DNA of 64,000 nucleotides, from contig CAJNDS010000424.1 in the NCBI GenBank assembly GCA_905221605.1, forward strand, positions 252,478-316,477, written 5' to 3'. A program made the position numbers and the translations under genes. Shown in pieces: positions 10,276-21,900 of the stretch. Origin of the DNA: Symbiodinium natans (lineage: Eukaryota; Sar; Dinophyceae; Suessiales; Symbiodiniaceae). Positions within the stretch are counted from its first letter, which is position 1. Each line of letters starts with the position of its first letter. A model generated the notes under the pieces. It saw nothing but the letters and a program-made list of their open reading frames with translations. It had not been told where the DNA came from and searched no databases.

Positions 10276-10360
10276 ATCCGAAGCAGCCTGGCGTTCGTCA
10301 TGGCGCCCGTGGTCTCAAAGCCGTTGAAGGTGCGGTTTGGAGATGCGAGGAGTTCGGAGA
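10276..10360 (+). CDS. Candidate 5' exon of phosphatase gene A
   Basis: The segment around ATGGCGCCCGT (Met codon at 10300) is repeated with in-frame changes at about 29187-29285 in copy B. Reading gives SSLAFVMAPVVSKPLKVRFG here and MAPVAAKLKVRSGDARRFG in copy B. The Met could be the start codon, but the frame is open upstream in both copies, so the true start is not settled. The order and spacing relative to the next exon are the same in both copies. No domain is recognised. Confidence 0.45.
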
Positions 10361-10368
10361 GAGGAAAC

Positions 10369-10797
10369 CCTAAACCCTAAACCCTAAATCCTAAACCCTA
10401 AAACCCTAAACCCTAAACCCTATGCTCGAGGTTTAGAGTTTAGGGCTTGGGGGTTTCACGATTCGGGCACCTGCAGTTTGCCCTTCATCTCTCCAGGTAG
10501 CAGTTCTCCGCGGGACTAGGCATGCCCCTGAGCCGACAACCCCCTGAAGGCTGTACACTAAACCCTAAACCCTAAACCCTAAACCCTAAACCCTAAACCC
10601 TAAACCCTAAACCCTAAACCCTAAACCCTAAACCCTAAACCCTAAACCCTAAACCCTAAACCCTAAACCCGAACCCTGAACCTGAACCCTGAACCCTGAA
10701 CCCTGAACCCTGAACCCTGAACCCTGAACCCTGAACCCTGAACCCTGAACCCTAAACCCTAAACCCTAAACCCTAAACCCTAACCCTAAACCCTAAA
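10369..10797 (-). repeat. CCCTAAA arrays with an embedded CCCTGAA sub-array
   Basis: 10369-10422 and 10558-10797 are CCCTAAA repeats. From about 10673 to 10750 the unit changes to a homogeneous run of about ten CCCTGAA units and then returns to CCCTAAA, which points to local spreading of a variant unit. Confidence 0.95.
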
Positions 10798-11047
10798 TGC
10801 TCGGATTGCCATTGCACACACTAAGGCCCTACAGACCCGGCGTCCCAAGCCCCGAGTTTCGCTTCAGCGTGGGGGGACTGAGGCGGAAACCCCCGAAGCC
10901 CTGAATCCTAACTAGAGACCCGAAGCCCCGCAACCCGACCCCAAACCCCAAACGCCCAAACGCCCAAACGCTATAGACCCTGAACACCACAGACCGTCTA
11001 TGTACAGCCTGAGCCTTAGGCCCCAATGGACCCTACAACCCTGGCAG

Positions 11048-11110
11048 GCCGACACGAAGGCCTTCCTCCGAACATTTTACACACGGCTCTCGTACCAGCC
11101 GAAATGTGAG
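11048..11110 (+). CDS. 5' exon of phosphatase gene A (FYTRLSYQP exon)
   Basis: A 63-nt exon with acceptor GGCAG|GCC and donor GAG|GCC. It reads ADTKAFLRTFYTRLSYQPKC. The paralogue at 29629-29691 reads ADNKALLRAFYTRLSYQPEC with the same boundaries and length. Most differences are conservative or synonymous, supporting coding selection. A third, more distant relative is at 14596-14661 (DKQAYIRSFYKDL). No named domain is recognised. Confidence 0.7.
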
Positions 11111-11409
11111 GCCATGCGGGGGGGGCAGTTCTCCAAATGGTTGAGGGTTCAGGGTCTAGCAGGCTTAGATTGGGACCCCTAGAAATGAGACCATGGTGTA
11201 GAGAGCTGCCCGTACTTGTCGGCTCTTTTTGATGCCCGCGCTACGTGGAATGCCCAAACAGGGCCCCAATGATTTAGATCCCATCCCCCAACAACCCTGC
11301 CCCCCGGCCCCCTCCGCCCTCCTTGCGCCCCAGCCTCATATGGCCGGCTGATCTTAAAGGTCCTCATTGGGAGAATGTTCAGAGACCAAAGGGGTTCATA
11401 AAACTCTTC

Positions 11410-11720
11410 AACTGTGATGGGTCAAGTCCTTCGACTGTTGACAGAACCTTACCTTGACCGGATGTTCCCATGGGTGGCTCATGATGCCAGTGCTGCACCC
11501 ACTTCTGCAGTGGACCATGCACAGTTTCCTACGCTCAGTTGGGGTTGGCGTGGGTTCTCCAGCACGTCAGCAGTCTTCGAAGGTGGATTTTTTTCTGAGA
11601 CCTGGTGTAGAAGCAGCCCGAAGCAAGACCAGATGCTGATTGCAACCCTTGTGGCGGCTACATCAGATGGAGGGGACGGGCCCTCTGCACTCCGAAGCTA
11701 TGGGAGCCCCACTGTGGACT
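11410..11720 (+). other. Possible coding segment in 5' part of gene A
   Basis: The stretch at 11640-11700 (GGCGGCTACATCAGATGGAG and GGGCCCTCTGCACTCCGAAG) has a relative at about 32350-32400 in copy B. Several frames are open in both copies and I cannot choose between them. It may be exonic or a conserved intron segment. Confidence 0.35.
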
Positions 11721-11868
11721 TTACACCCTCAACCCTTGAGAACTCAAGTCCTATAATATAGGGGTCGGAATAATTAGTAAGGGTATTCCCTTAGGGTCCC
11801 TTTGTTGTTATACTGTAATAACCCCTAAACCCTATTCTAATTCTTCAGGCCCCCTATAGTGTACCCAA

Positions 11869-11934
11869 GAGCCTACGGATGCACAGCTCGAGAGGCGCAC
11901 AGCCTGAACATCCTAAAATTCCTGGCGCGCTCGG
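11869..11934 (+). CDS. 5' exon of phosphatase gene A (REAHSL exon)
   Basis: The frame reads GCTAREAHSLNILKFLARSG. The paralogue at 32759-32824 reads GCTAREAHSLSLLKFLSRSG. The donor is TCGG|GTGAGA here and TCTG|GCGTGC in copy B, so the same intron uses GT in one copy and GC in the other. The left boundary is uncertain. No domain is recognised. Confidence 0.6.
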
Positions 11935-12720
11935 GTGAGAAGAAGGACAGGCGTTTGCTTCTGACCTTTCCCTGCGCCTCAAGAGAGGGTTATCAAGCAA
12001 GCATCTGATGAGACATTCCGGACACCGATTGCGGTTGAAATGCCCCCGTGCAAGGAGCCCCAAACTCCCTAGCCAAAGCTTGCCAGCCACAGGATGCGAA
12101 TCCTTCCCCGTCAGGTGGCCGCTTTTTCGTTTCAGAAACCTTACGCAGCAACCCTGAACGCCAACAAAGCCCAATGTGGGTTGTTTCAAACACCCTTGCA
12201 TAGGTGACTCTTGCAGGAGTCCTTGCCAAAGGGAGCCCTAATTGTCGAGCTTGAAGCCCAACATGCCCCTCGTGAGGAGAAGGCGACTTCTCCGGCATAC
12301 ACCGATGCCTCCACAGCCCTCCTGACGCCGCGAGGTGAGGAGACAGGCCGGAAAGGTCGGGTGTAGGGTATGGGGGGGTTTGGCAGCCTGAAGCCCCTGC
12401 AGCACACGCGCGTGCTCGCCTCGCGCACCTCCTCGCGCGCCTCATGCGCGCCTCATGCGCCTGTGTGAGGAGAGGGGAGACCATTGTGAAACCAATAAGG
12501 CGGAACCCGAAAACCTGACCGCGATGCCTATCTTAGCCTCAACTCTGGCAACCAACAAAATGATTCCTTTGAACCTCGCTCGGAGGAGTCTCGGAGGTTT
12601 CATGGGCAGTTGGAAGTAGAGCTTTCTAGTTCTTTGCTATCCAACGGAGACCTTCTGAGAGGTCTTAGGGAGGGATGGGAGCTCGATACGCATCTACAAA
12701 CCAAGCCCCTAACCCCTCCT

Positions 12721-12800
12721 GGTCCTTAATGGGGATTATGGCAATAATAGGGGGTACTATAATCCTCCCTATTAAGGACGGTTAGTATATAAGCCCTGAA
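12721..12800. mobile_element. Inverted-repeat element, family C (truncated or diverged)
   Basis: GTCCTTAATGGGGATTAT and ATAATCCTCCCTATTAAGGAC are inverted copies around a GGGGGTACTAT centre, followed by GGTTAGTATATAAG. Full-length relatives are 60930-61051 and 56134-56210. Confidence 0.6.
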
Positions 12801-12801
12801 G

Positions 12802-13830
12802 CAGCCCTGGCACAGTATCACTCCGAGCAGCCGCATGCTGGACTCGCACTTACGCCAGGAGCTCACCCGATCACGGGCTGCAGTTCCTGTAGGGCTTTCT
12901 TATGGTAGGGCTTTAGGGGGTTTATGGATTCAGGGCTTAGAGCTTTTAGGGCTTGTTTTTATTTTCTTGTCTGGGCTTTTGGCTTTACGGTTACCGGGTT
13001 TCTGCATGCAGGCTGTTCTTCTCTAATTAATTGTTCATCCTCAGCCTCCCCCCCACCCCCCTACCCACCACCCGGCTTCTGACCGCCGTTCACCTGGACC
13101 TTATCCCCAAATCAGGACTGCAACGTGGTACCTTCTCCCACAAACCGCAAAATTTTTGAGCCCTTTTGAGGCCCCGGGAGACCCTGGAGACCCTCTAGGG
13201 CCCTCAAAAACTGCGCCGCAGATAAGGCTGAGGAGGCGGCCCCCAAGCCGACCAGGCACGGGGCCCTGTCGCGTGGGCACTTGCAGGAACTCAGGAAGTG
13301 GTTAGAGTTTTGGGTTTAAGCCTATAAGTTGCAAAATTCGGCAGACCTTCAAAGTGACCCGTGAAGCACGCAGCACCGCAGATCTGCGGACGAAGGGGGC
13401 TGTTTAAGGCCTGCAGGCTTCGCTTTCATAGTGGAACCCTGAGGTATAGGAACCCTCTAAAGTTGACGCCTGAACCCCACACGCTCTAGGGTTAGCATAG
13501 GGGTCTTCATCCCATGAAGATTCTGCATGTACAGGAAGCAAGGGGATTGGGTGTTATCATGGGCGCTGCAGCTACATTTGGGTGACTCTCTCTCTCTCTC
13601 TCCGTCTCTCTCGTTCTCCCTCTCTCTCTCTTTCTCGCACGGGCTACGCCGGGTTTGTCTGCAAGCTCAGGCCCACGATGTGCCGCGAGAGGCAAGGGGC
13701 TTGCAGAGTTCGTTTGGGCCGCCTTTTTTTTTCTCCAGCACGGCAGCTGGACTGAACCCTTCGCAGAGGCATTGCTCCACAGGCTATCTGGCTGGCTTGT
13801 GCCGGGCGCCGAGAGACGAAGACAACATTC
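12802..13830 (+). CDS. 5' exon cluster, first copy (LRQELT / HGALSRG / CRAP exons)
   Basis: Three short blocks recur in the same order at 16780-18171 and 33885-36690: about 12802-12890 (LDSHLRQELTRS), 13225-13300 (HGALSRGHLQELRKW) and 13765-13830 (related to SEYLASLCRG). They lie between the REAHSL exon and the catalytic exons in both gene copies, so they are probably exons of the N-terminal region. The third block is degraded in this copy, so this may be a non-functional duplicate. Exact boundaries are not resolved. A (CT)n run sits at 13587-13640. Confidence 0.45.
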
Positions 13831-14595
13831 CTACGTCCCTTAGTATATGGTCCCTATGTACCTTCCTTAAGAGGGCTCGCAAGGCTGGTCGCCCCACATT
13901 CCTACAAAGCCTATGAACCTTAAGCTCTCAAAGCCGTAAGTGCAAACTTTGCAAGCCCCCCTCCCCCCCACCCCCCACGACAATGCTTGAACCCCTAAAG
14001 CCATAGAACCCTGGAGCCAGAGGTGCGGAGCTGGAGCCAGCCGTGTTGGACCTGCGCATCCCAGAGGCCGAACCCAGCAGTTCGGGTTTTAGGGCGTCTA
14101 GGAGTGAGCTTTTTAGGGATGTTTGCGGGCTTTCGGGTGGTGGAGCTTTGGGGTTTGGGGACCCAAAGCCCCCTAAGCCCTACAGTGTGCCCTTCATCCC
14201 CTGGCCTGCTCGGATCGCGTAGCGCCCTGGCTTCCCCCCCCGGTGTGGGCCCTATGACCTTTTGCCCTAAAGCTAACCCTGAACCTATAAACCCTATAAA
14301 GTTTAGGGTTTACAGGTACCTTTTGACCCTAAACCCTATAACCCTGAACCCTAAAACCTATAAAGTTTAGGGTTTACAGGGTTTACAGGGTTTAGGAGCC
14401 CCGAAGCCCCTCAAAAGCCGTTGCCTTCCGAAGCCACCCACGTTCGCTTTGGCGTACGGGGCCGCATGGACCCTTTCAATCCTAATGCCTACATGCCCTG
14501 AACCCCCCTTAACCGCATGTAGGCCCACTTCCCACTTGTGAGCCCTGAACCGTTTAACCCAAAGCCCTAAAGATCCCGCCCCTTAACGCTTGCAG

Positions 14596-15060
14596 GATAA
14601 GCAGGCCTACATTAGGTCCTTCTACAAGGACCTCCAGGCCGTGTGGGTGGCATTCTCCAAGTGTAGGGTTTAGGGTCTAGGGACCAGGGGGGTTATAGTA
14701 GGAAACCCAGCAGGACCACAGTGGTAGAGGACTGAGCATGTTAGGAGCTGATCTTGGTTGCCCAGTACAGTGCCTTCATCCTTCTGTTTGTCGGGGTCGT
14801 GCCCGTTACAAGCGCAGCAGAGGGTATCGATCTAGCTGAGATCCTGTTCAATCACGGGCCCTAAGTTCCCAAGCTTCCCAGCAACCCTAAACCCTATACC
14901 CTATACCCTATAAACCCTAAACCCAGCCCGTTCTTTTTTGGTTCTGGAGGATGGTCAAGCTATGGTGGTGCCCCCTCACATCCGGGATGCAGACAAATGG
15001 CCCCAGGCCCAGGAGCCCAGCACGCTTCTCCCCCATGCTGAGCTGCTAGGTAGGCCCTTG
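14596..15060 (+). other. Coding-looking exons inside gene A, origin unclear
   Basis: 14596-14661 reads DKQAYIRSFYKDLQAVW after a TGCAG| acceptor and resembles the FYTRLSYQP exon. 14756-14872 reads ILVAQYSAFILLFVGVVPVT with a hydrophobic, membrane-like stretch. 14940-15050 reads VLEDGQAMVVPPHIRDADKW. They may be exons of a nested or fragmented gene, or extra 5' exons of gene A. Copy B has no clear equivalent. Confidence 0.35.
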
Positions 15061-15082
15061 AGTCGCTTGAGTTATCTTCTAT

Positions 15083-15290
15083 TAAACCCCTAAACCCCTA
15101 AAACCCTAAACCCCTAAACCCCTAAACCCCCAAACCCCGAAACCCCTAAACCCCTAAACTCCTAAACCCCTAAACCCCTAAACCCCTAAACCCCTAAACC
15201 CCTAAACCCCTAAACCCCTAAACCCCTAAACCCCTAAACCCCTAAACCCTAAACCTACCCTAAACCCTAAACCCTAAACCCTAAACGGGT
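15083..15290 (-). repeat. Eight-base variant array (CCCCTAAA)n
   Basis: About twenty units of CCCCTAAA, one C longer than the telomere unit, ending in a few normal CCCTAAA units. The whole array shares the variant. Confidence 0.95.
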
Positions 15291-15723
15291 TGAAGAGGAT
15301 CATCTTTAGGAGCATTTTTCAAGTTTCAAGGGCCATCCTGGGTTACGCCCAGCTTCGCAAAGTCCCACGCGGCAATGGTGAACCTTTAACAAGCAGATGT
15401 TTAGGGTTTAGGGTTTAGGGTTTAGGGTTCGGGCCCCTGGTAAACAGGATCCCTGGCCAAAGGGACCAAAACCGAGCTTTCCAGCCCAGAATCTTCAACT
15501 TATGGTCCAGAAGCTGTAGGGCTCTAGGTAGGGCTCTTCGTGTCTATTTCCTCTACTGATACTACTGGCGTTGAGAGGATAACATTTTGTGAATCTTCTC
15601 AAAGAGTTGAAAAGAGGGCCAGCCGCAGCTCAGGCTCTTCTTCGTTGCCGGGTTTTGGGTTTGGGTTTTGGGTTTTAATTTTGGGTTTAGGTGTTGCCGG
15701 GTTATCGGAGCAGTATAAACCCA

Positions 15724-15724
<1 letters not shown>

Positions 15725-15757
<33 letters not shown>
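15725..15757 (+). repeat. Poly-C run
   Basis: About 30 consecutive C residues with one G near the end. On the - strand it is a poly-G run. The length may be affected by sequencing error. Confidence 0.9.
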
Positions 15758-16329
15758 CCCCACCCGCGAAGATCCCTTTTGTGAGGAGAGGGCGTCCTCT
15801 CCCGACGGCGACGTGTCAGGCCGGAAAGATCTTTAGCTGAAAGGGCTTTAGTTAGGGTCCTTAACCCTAAACCCTAAACCCTAAACCCTTAAGCCCTCTG
15901 AATCCTTGAAACCTTGGCAGCCCGGACCCCAAAAAAAAACCTTCCTGCCCTTCTTAGAGACTCCAATACCCCCCTCAGTTGAGGAATATTCCTGAAACCA
16001 TATAGGGAACCCCCTTATATTTTAGAACTAAGGGGTGTGGTAGTCCCCATATTCTAGGTTCGAGCCCTTCGCGCCCATGTGCACTTTTGAGCCGTAGGGG
16101 CTGAACCCAACGGGTCTAGGGTTTAGGGTTGAGAGGGATTGGGGGGTTTAGGATCCTAAGGCCCATCTTGGCCGAAGGCTGCAACACCTGCAACAACATT
16201 CCACTGGCCCTTTGCTCGAAAAGGGTTCACGGGTAGTTGCAGCACCTTATGCAATTCCTTTAGGAGTGTTCTTGAATTTGGGATGGGGCCCGACCTTTAA
16301 GTACCTAGCAGCCCTTTCTCGAGCCGAAG

Positions 16330-16725
16330 ACCTAGGCTTGGGCTAAATGCGCCGAAAGCCTGAGCCAGACGAAGCTAGATTCACCGTCTTCTGTCCCAAG
16401 CCCCTTTCTCGCGCCGAAAGCCGGCTCGAGCCGAAAACCTGGGTTGGGGGTCCAGATGAAGCTAAAATCAGCTTCTTCTGGCGCAAGCCCCCTTTCTCAA
16501 GCCGAAAACCTGGGTTTGGGCCAGATGAAGCTCAATTCAGCCTCCCTGGCCCAAAGTTCTCGAGCTGGCCCAAAGCCATTTTCTCGAGCCGAAAACCCGG
16601 GCTTGGGCCAGATGAAGCTAAATTCCAAAAACCTGAGTTTGGGCAAGATGAATGAAGCTAGCCAAATTCCCCCTTTTCATGAGCCGAAAACTTGGGTCTG
16701 GGCCAGGTCAAGCTAAATTCTACCG
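16330..16725 (+). repeat. Degenerate ~60-bp tandem repeat with a conserved open frame
   Basis: About six units share AGCCGAAAACCTGGG, GGGCCAGATGAAGCTAAATTC and TTCTCGAGCC. The + frame from 16347 to 16655 stays open and reads variants of RKPGLGPDEAKF. Open frames across a degenerate repeat can reflect coding use, but no acceptor, donor or start context supports an exon, so it is listed as a repeat. Confidence 0.8.
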
Positions 16726-16779
16726 GCAAGACTCTACACTTTACTAAGCTCTCCCTACCTGAGCTCCCGGAGCCTTGAA

Positions 16780-18171
16780 GCGGCCTTGGCGCAGATCCGC
16801 AACTGACGGCTGGGCCTGCTTTGACACGAGGCATCACATGCGCCAGGAGCTCATGCAAAAATCGTGTACCCTCAGCCACGAACCCTCAACCCTTTAAGGC
16901 TTTCGGGGGCTTTTCAGGTTTAGGGCTCTGGCCCTTGCGGCTGTAAGGTTTCGATTTAAGGCTTCGAGTTTTTTCGCATGCTTTTTGGGATGTTGGGGTT
17001 TGAGGGTTTTGGGGTAGTAGGTTCAGCTTCACGCATGATTTACGGTTTGGGGTTGGAGGGTTTGAGGGAGGCTGGTGGTTTCGTGGGCTTCGGGTGGGTA
17101 GGGCATATTTCCTTCCTTTACGGTTGGGGTCCCGCTTAGAGTCCTTCCTGAAAGGGCACCCTTTTATTCCCCTTTGGCCCCTTAAAAAGGCCCTTTATAG
17201 GGTTGGTTGGGGGGATTGCAAGGCCTCATCGCCCTAAACCCTAAAGCCTCAACCCCTAAAACCCTAAACCCTAAAACCCCTAAACCCCTAAACCCCCAAA
17301 ACCCTCAACCCCCAAAACCCTCAACCCCCAAAACCCTAACCCATAAAACCCCTAAACCCACATGCCACAAGCCGGAAAGGTTCAGGGAACGTCTTGATCC
17401 GGCCGAGGATGCGCAGCAGCGAGAAGCCTCGGACCCGATGCAGCACGGGGCCCCTGGCCGTGGGCGCTTGAAAGCCCAAATAAGGCTTAGGGATGCCCTA
17501 AACCCTAAACCCTAAACCCTAAACCCTAAACCCTAAACCCTAAACCCTAAACCCTAAATCCTAAACCCTAAACCCTAAACCCTAACAGGGTTGTTCCTAG
17601 GGGCCCTTCTGAAGCCCTCTGGTTGGGCTGTTAGGGCCATAAGGGAATACTTTTATTCGTACTTCTTCCGACCCCGATATGAGGGTAGTTTAGGGCCCTT
17701 CGGAGCCCTAAACCCTATAGCCCTGAACCCATATATGGGGGGTTTCCGAAAATAGGGGCCCCTAAAATAGACCCCACATAGTAGGATTCCCTTAGTAAGG
17801 CCCCCAATAAGGTACCCCTAGTATCGTAAACCCCCTTGTCCACCCTGCCCTTGAACCTGGCAGGGCACAGGCGCCACTCATGCCGTGGAGGGTGTCCTGC
17901 AAGTGTGTTTGACGTTCTCTGGCTTAAGGAATAGATTTTTTTTACTGTTTAATACCATCCCAACCATGACCTAGGTCAGGTGTATAGAAGTCGTTTTGAG
18001 CCATACACATACATAGGGCTCATATAAAGCACTGTCTGGACTGGGAATATGCAAAGCACTGTCTTGGAGTGCCCCTACGGGCTCAGGCCGCGCATGCGGC
18101 GAGAGAGGCGGCGCTCCTCCGAGTACCTGGCCTCGCTGTGCCGGGGCGCCGAGAGACACGGTAAAGCAGAA
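16780..18171 (+). CDS. 5' exon cluster, second copy
   Basis: Collinear with 12802-13830 and 33885-36690. 16780-16870 contains MRQELMQ. 17395-17475 is the HG-A-L-S-RG block (here TGCAGCACGGGGCCCCTGGC). 18070-18171 reads RRERRRSSEYLASLCRGAER with donor CACG|GTAAAG. The paralogue at 36632-36685 reads RRSSEYLSSLCRAPR. This copy directly precedes the catalytic exons of gene A and is the better candidate for the working exons. Confidence 0.5.
17737..17835. mobile_element. Inverted-repeat element, family G
   Basis: Ends GGGGGGTTTCCGAAAATAGG and CCCCTAGTATCGTAAACCCCC-like are inverted. The interior has ACATAGTAGGATTCCC and GGCCCCCAATAAGGTA, shared with 38735-38836 and 26066-26170. Confidence 0.7.
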
Positions 18172-18802
18172 ACTTACATGTCCGTATTTCTAAACCTGAA
18201 GGCCCGTCCTCCCGCAAAAAACACAACCCCAAACCCTGAGAATCCGAAGGCCTGCCGCGCACTGAAAGCCTAAACCTCACGCCCTCAACCCTACGAAGCC
18301 TATAGACCCTATAGCTACATAGAAAGCTGTACAAGGCCTTATAAAGCCCTTAAAAGCCCTTCGCCCTTGAACGTTCTTCTTCAAACCCTTCAAGCCCTCA
18401 AGCTGCAGAACCCGGCAAAAAAGGCCCATCGGTGCCCGCAGCGCTCGCCGAGTGGCCAGAGGCCGGATCTGCGGGTTTTGGGGGCTTTGGGGGGGCTCGT
18501 AGGGGCTTTTCCAGGGGTTAGGGATGGTTGGGCGTTGAGGGTGTGCAGATGCTCGGTTTTTTGGTCATTGCCGTACATCACTTGTGTTGGAAAACTGTTT
18601 CCATCTCTTTCTGGCAGTCAGACGCCCTTCGTGTTTGCTCATTCTTTTTTGGTGTGTGTGTGTGTGTGTGTGTGTTTTTTTTTGCACCTCTCAAATGCTT
18701 GCCACTCAAGAGCTTGATGCAGCTCATGTTAAAGATGTGTCGATGCCAACCTTTCGAGGTCCATGTTGCGAATTTTGCACGTGAGTAAGAATGACTATAA
18801 CT

Positions 18803-18883
18803 GACCTTAATAGGGATTATAGTACGCCTTCCCCCTAATGATAATCCCTGTTAAGGAGCTGCTGGTATAAGGGGGAACAGCCC
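18803..18883. mobile_element. Inverted-repeat element, family C
   Basis: ACCTTAATAGGGATTATAGT is followed by ATAATCCCTGTTAAGGAGCT and GGTATAAGGGGGAACAG, matching the half-palindromic structure of family C. It lies about 110 bases upstream of the first catalytic exon of gene A. Confidence 0.6.
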
Positions 18884-18991
18884 CTGAACCCTAGGCCCTA
18901 AACCCTAAACCTTAAACCCTAAACCCTAAACCCCAAACCCCAAGGGGGGAGCATCCCGAGACTTGAGAGTGAGAATGCCCCCCAATTGCAG

Positions 18992-21900
18992 GCGGTGCAC
19001 GAGCTCCTTGGGAGGCCACCACGCGCCACATGGGGGCGCACGTCTGTGGCATGCCCAAAGGGTCCATGTACCCATATAGTATATACTTGGGCCCTAAAGC
19101 TACTATATGGGAACCCCTTTAAGGCCCAAGTATATACTATATAGGTACATGGACCCTTAGGGATGTGGGGGTTTAGGGCTTAGGGTTTAGTGCGTCTTAC
19201 GATTCTTGGGGTACCTTTTATCGGGTTCGTTTAGAAGGGGACCCTAATACTTGTGGGACTGTATTAGGGGTCCCCTATTTTCGTAAACCTCCGTGTGAGC
19301 CTATAAACCCCAAAACCCTGAGCCCACAGCACCAAGCCACAGGTCGAACGACTTCCGCCTGCGCACGTGGCCGAAGGTGCTCAGAGCCACCGTGTCTCAG
19401 GGCGTCTTAAGCAGCCTTTGCAGATGGGCGTGCGGCCAGGATCCCGAGTCCGAGCTCTTGAAGTTCCAGAGTGGTGCGTTTTCCATGCCGCATGCGGGCA
19501 AGGCGGCGGCCTCGGCTCGTTTAGGATGTTCCCAGCGGGGCCCCGCGAAGATCGGGTGGCTCAGGTGGACGGAGGCGAGGACAGCCTGGCTCTCAACACA
19601 TTTTGGGGCATGGCATGTGCTTTGACTGGTCTCCATCACCTTCGTTTTCGCAGCTTCTTGGCACTTCATACTGCATGAGGCCACTTCATGGGCGCGAACC
19701 TCCGCTGCCTCGGGGCATCGAGCCCAGAGCCACTTGGGTGGGGCGACGCTTCACCTGGCTGTGGGCGCGGGTGGGTGCAGTCGAGTCGTCGTTTTCAGAG
19801 CACTTTTGCGTTGTTTTGCTCTACATGCAGCCTCCCCCGCTCTTTCTCTAGGTGGCCGATGGTGTTGGCGAATGGAGCTGCTTTGGCCCGCCCCCAAGGA
19901 AACAGACGGGCCGCCTGCTTTGTCTGAGCACCTTACAGCCTCTACAACTGCACAAACCCCGTCATTTTCCGCCCTTTCTTTGACTCTAGGGTTTTTAGGG
20001 TCTACAAGCAGCCCATGGGCCCTCATGAGAGAGGCCTCAGCGCGCGGAACTTCGCCAATGAGCTCATGCTTGGCTGCCAGGAGCCACAAGAGAAGCTGAG
20101 AGACTCGTAGCCCAGGGCGATCGGGCATAAACGGCCCACAACGCTGAACTCCCGAAACCCCCCGGCAACATCTCAGACGTGGCCCACCGAATGCTCCGCC
20201 CCTACGCACACGCCGGGTTGTCCCCAACCCCCCCCCCCCCCCCAGCAGCGCAGTCGGAGTTGGAGGCCACAGCCCAAAACCCCAAACTCGCCATGTGCCG
20301 GGCCTTCGTGGGAAGGAGTACTTCATGACCAACAACCCTGGCGACATTGCTGGAGACTTGAGAGAGCCAGGCGCCCAGAGCACTTCAGAGTCATGGACCG
20401 TGAGCCGGACCTTCCCAGAACTGCGGCAGTCCATCTAAAAACGCCGAGCCCTAAAGCCAACGCCGTCCTTCTCTCTGGAGCCTCCGCTGTAATAGCCCAC
20501 ACCTTGCCTTAAAGGCAACAGAGCTCAGAGTCATTAAGCCCCCCAAAAGGCCCCTAAACCCTTGAACCTTAAACCCTAAGCCCTAAACCCGGACCTTTCA
20601 AGACTTCAAGAACAGCCTCCCTAAACGCCTGCGTGGGCCCAAACCGCCCAGATGCAGATATGCGTCCATCTCGAACGCCGAGCCCTAAAACAAAGCCAGC
20701 TGTTTTGATAGCCCAAACCTTGCCTTAAAGACAACAGAGCTCAAAGTCATGAAGCCCCCACAAGGCCCCCTAAACCCTTAAACCCTTAAACCCTTAAACC
20801 CTTAAACCCTTAAACCCTTAAACCCTTAAACCCTTAAACCCTTAAACCCTTAAACCCTTAAACCCCCTTAAACCCTTAAACCCTTAAACCCTTAAACCCT
20901 TAAACCCTTAAACCCTTAAACCCTTAAACCCTTAAACCCTTAAACCCTTAAACCCTTAAACCCTTAAACCCTTAAACCCTTAAACCCTAAACCCTAAACC
21001 CTAAACCCTAAACCCTAAACAAACCTTGAGAGGCCTAACCCCTTCCTTCCAAGGCACGTGCTCGAGGCGCTCAAAAAGGCGCACCAGCAGACCAGGCCAG
21101 GGGTTTCCTGTGGACCCCGGGGGCTTTTCTTCCACAGGGTAAGTTTAGGGTTTGGGATTTAGGGTTGAGGGTTTCGGGTTTAGGGTTTAGGGTTTAGGGT
21201 TTGGGGTTTGGGGTTTTGGGTTTTGGGTGTAGGGTTTAGGGTTTAGGGTTTGGCTGAAGGTTTTTTTTTGTTTTTCTCTCGGGTTTCTGGGACGTCTAGG
21301 GTTGGGGGGAGCGCCAAACTCCTCAACCCAAATACCATGTCCTGTGAAACATGTAATAATATTGTGTGAACGAAGTACAACCATCATGACTTAACAGACG
21401 CATGTAATCCAGTTCATTGTTACCTTTTGGACAAGGCTTTTTCACCCAGCCCATGATCCACCATTCAATCACCAGAAATCCTATATTATATTCTATCACC
21501 ATGTGCCCGTAACTGCTGCACCAAGATCCAGATTTTGGGCTCGTTAATGATGGAGAAAAGCTCACGGGCGTCCATAATATTATAATTATAAGGAACTGCA
21601 TGAATTATAATATTATTACTAGCCCGTGTCACGAAATCCCCAATTAAAATGTGAACGAAACATGTGAACGAAGTTTTACTGGATTCTTCATTCTAATTCT
21701 CTTATTTTGCTTGTTTAATTGAGTTATAAGGAGTGAAGATATGAATGACGCATGAACTCAATTGAACAACAAGCAAAATTAGGAAAGGAATGAAGAAAGA
21801 ATAAAAATAGAGAAAAGAATAATGCACGCCAAATAGTAAGTCTTTTTATGAGGCGTAGTGCAGGGCTCACCTCTCCGTCCTACACCCTAAACCCGAAACC

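Noticed and set aside
12835-13026. Small + strand hydrophobic protein
   Set aside because: Its beginning is the LRQELT block and the rest is degenerate TTTAGGG-derived sequence.
19751-20434. 227-residue - strand open frame
   Set aside because: It covers the VADGVGEW and RNFANELM exons in antisense; GC-rich sequence leaves the antisense frame open.
20766-21018. CRISPR-like array of regular repeats
   Set aside because: Units are contiguous 8-mers without spacers and no cas-type gene exists; the sequence is eukaryotic with introns.
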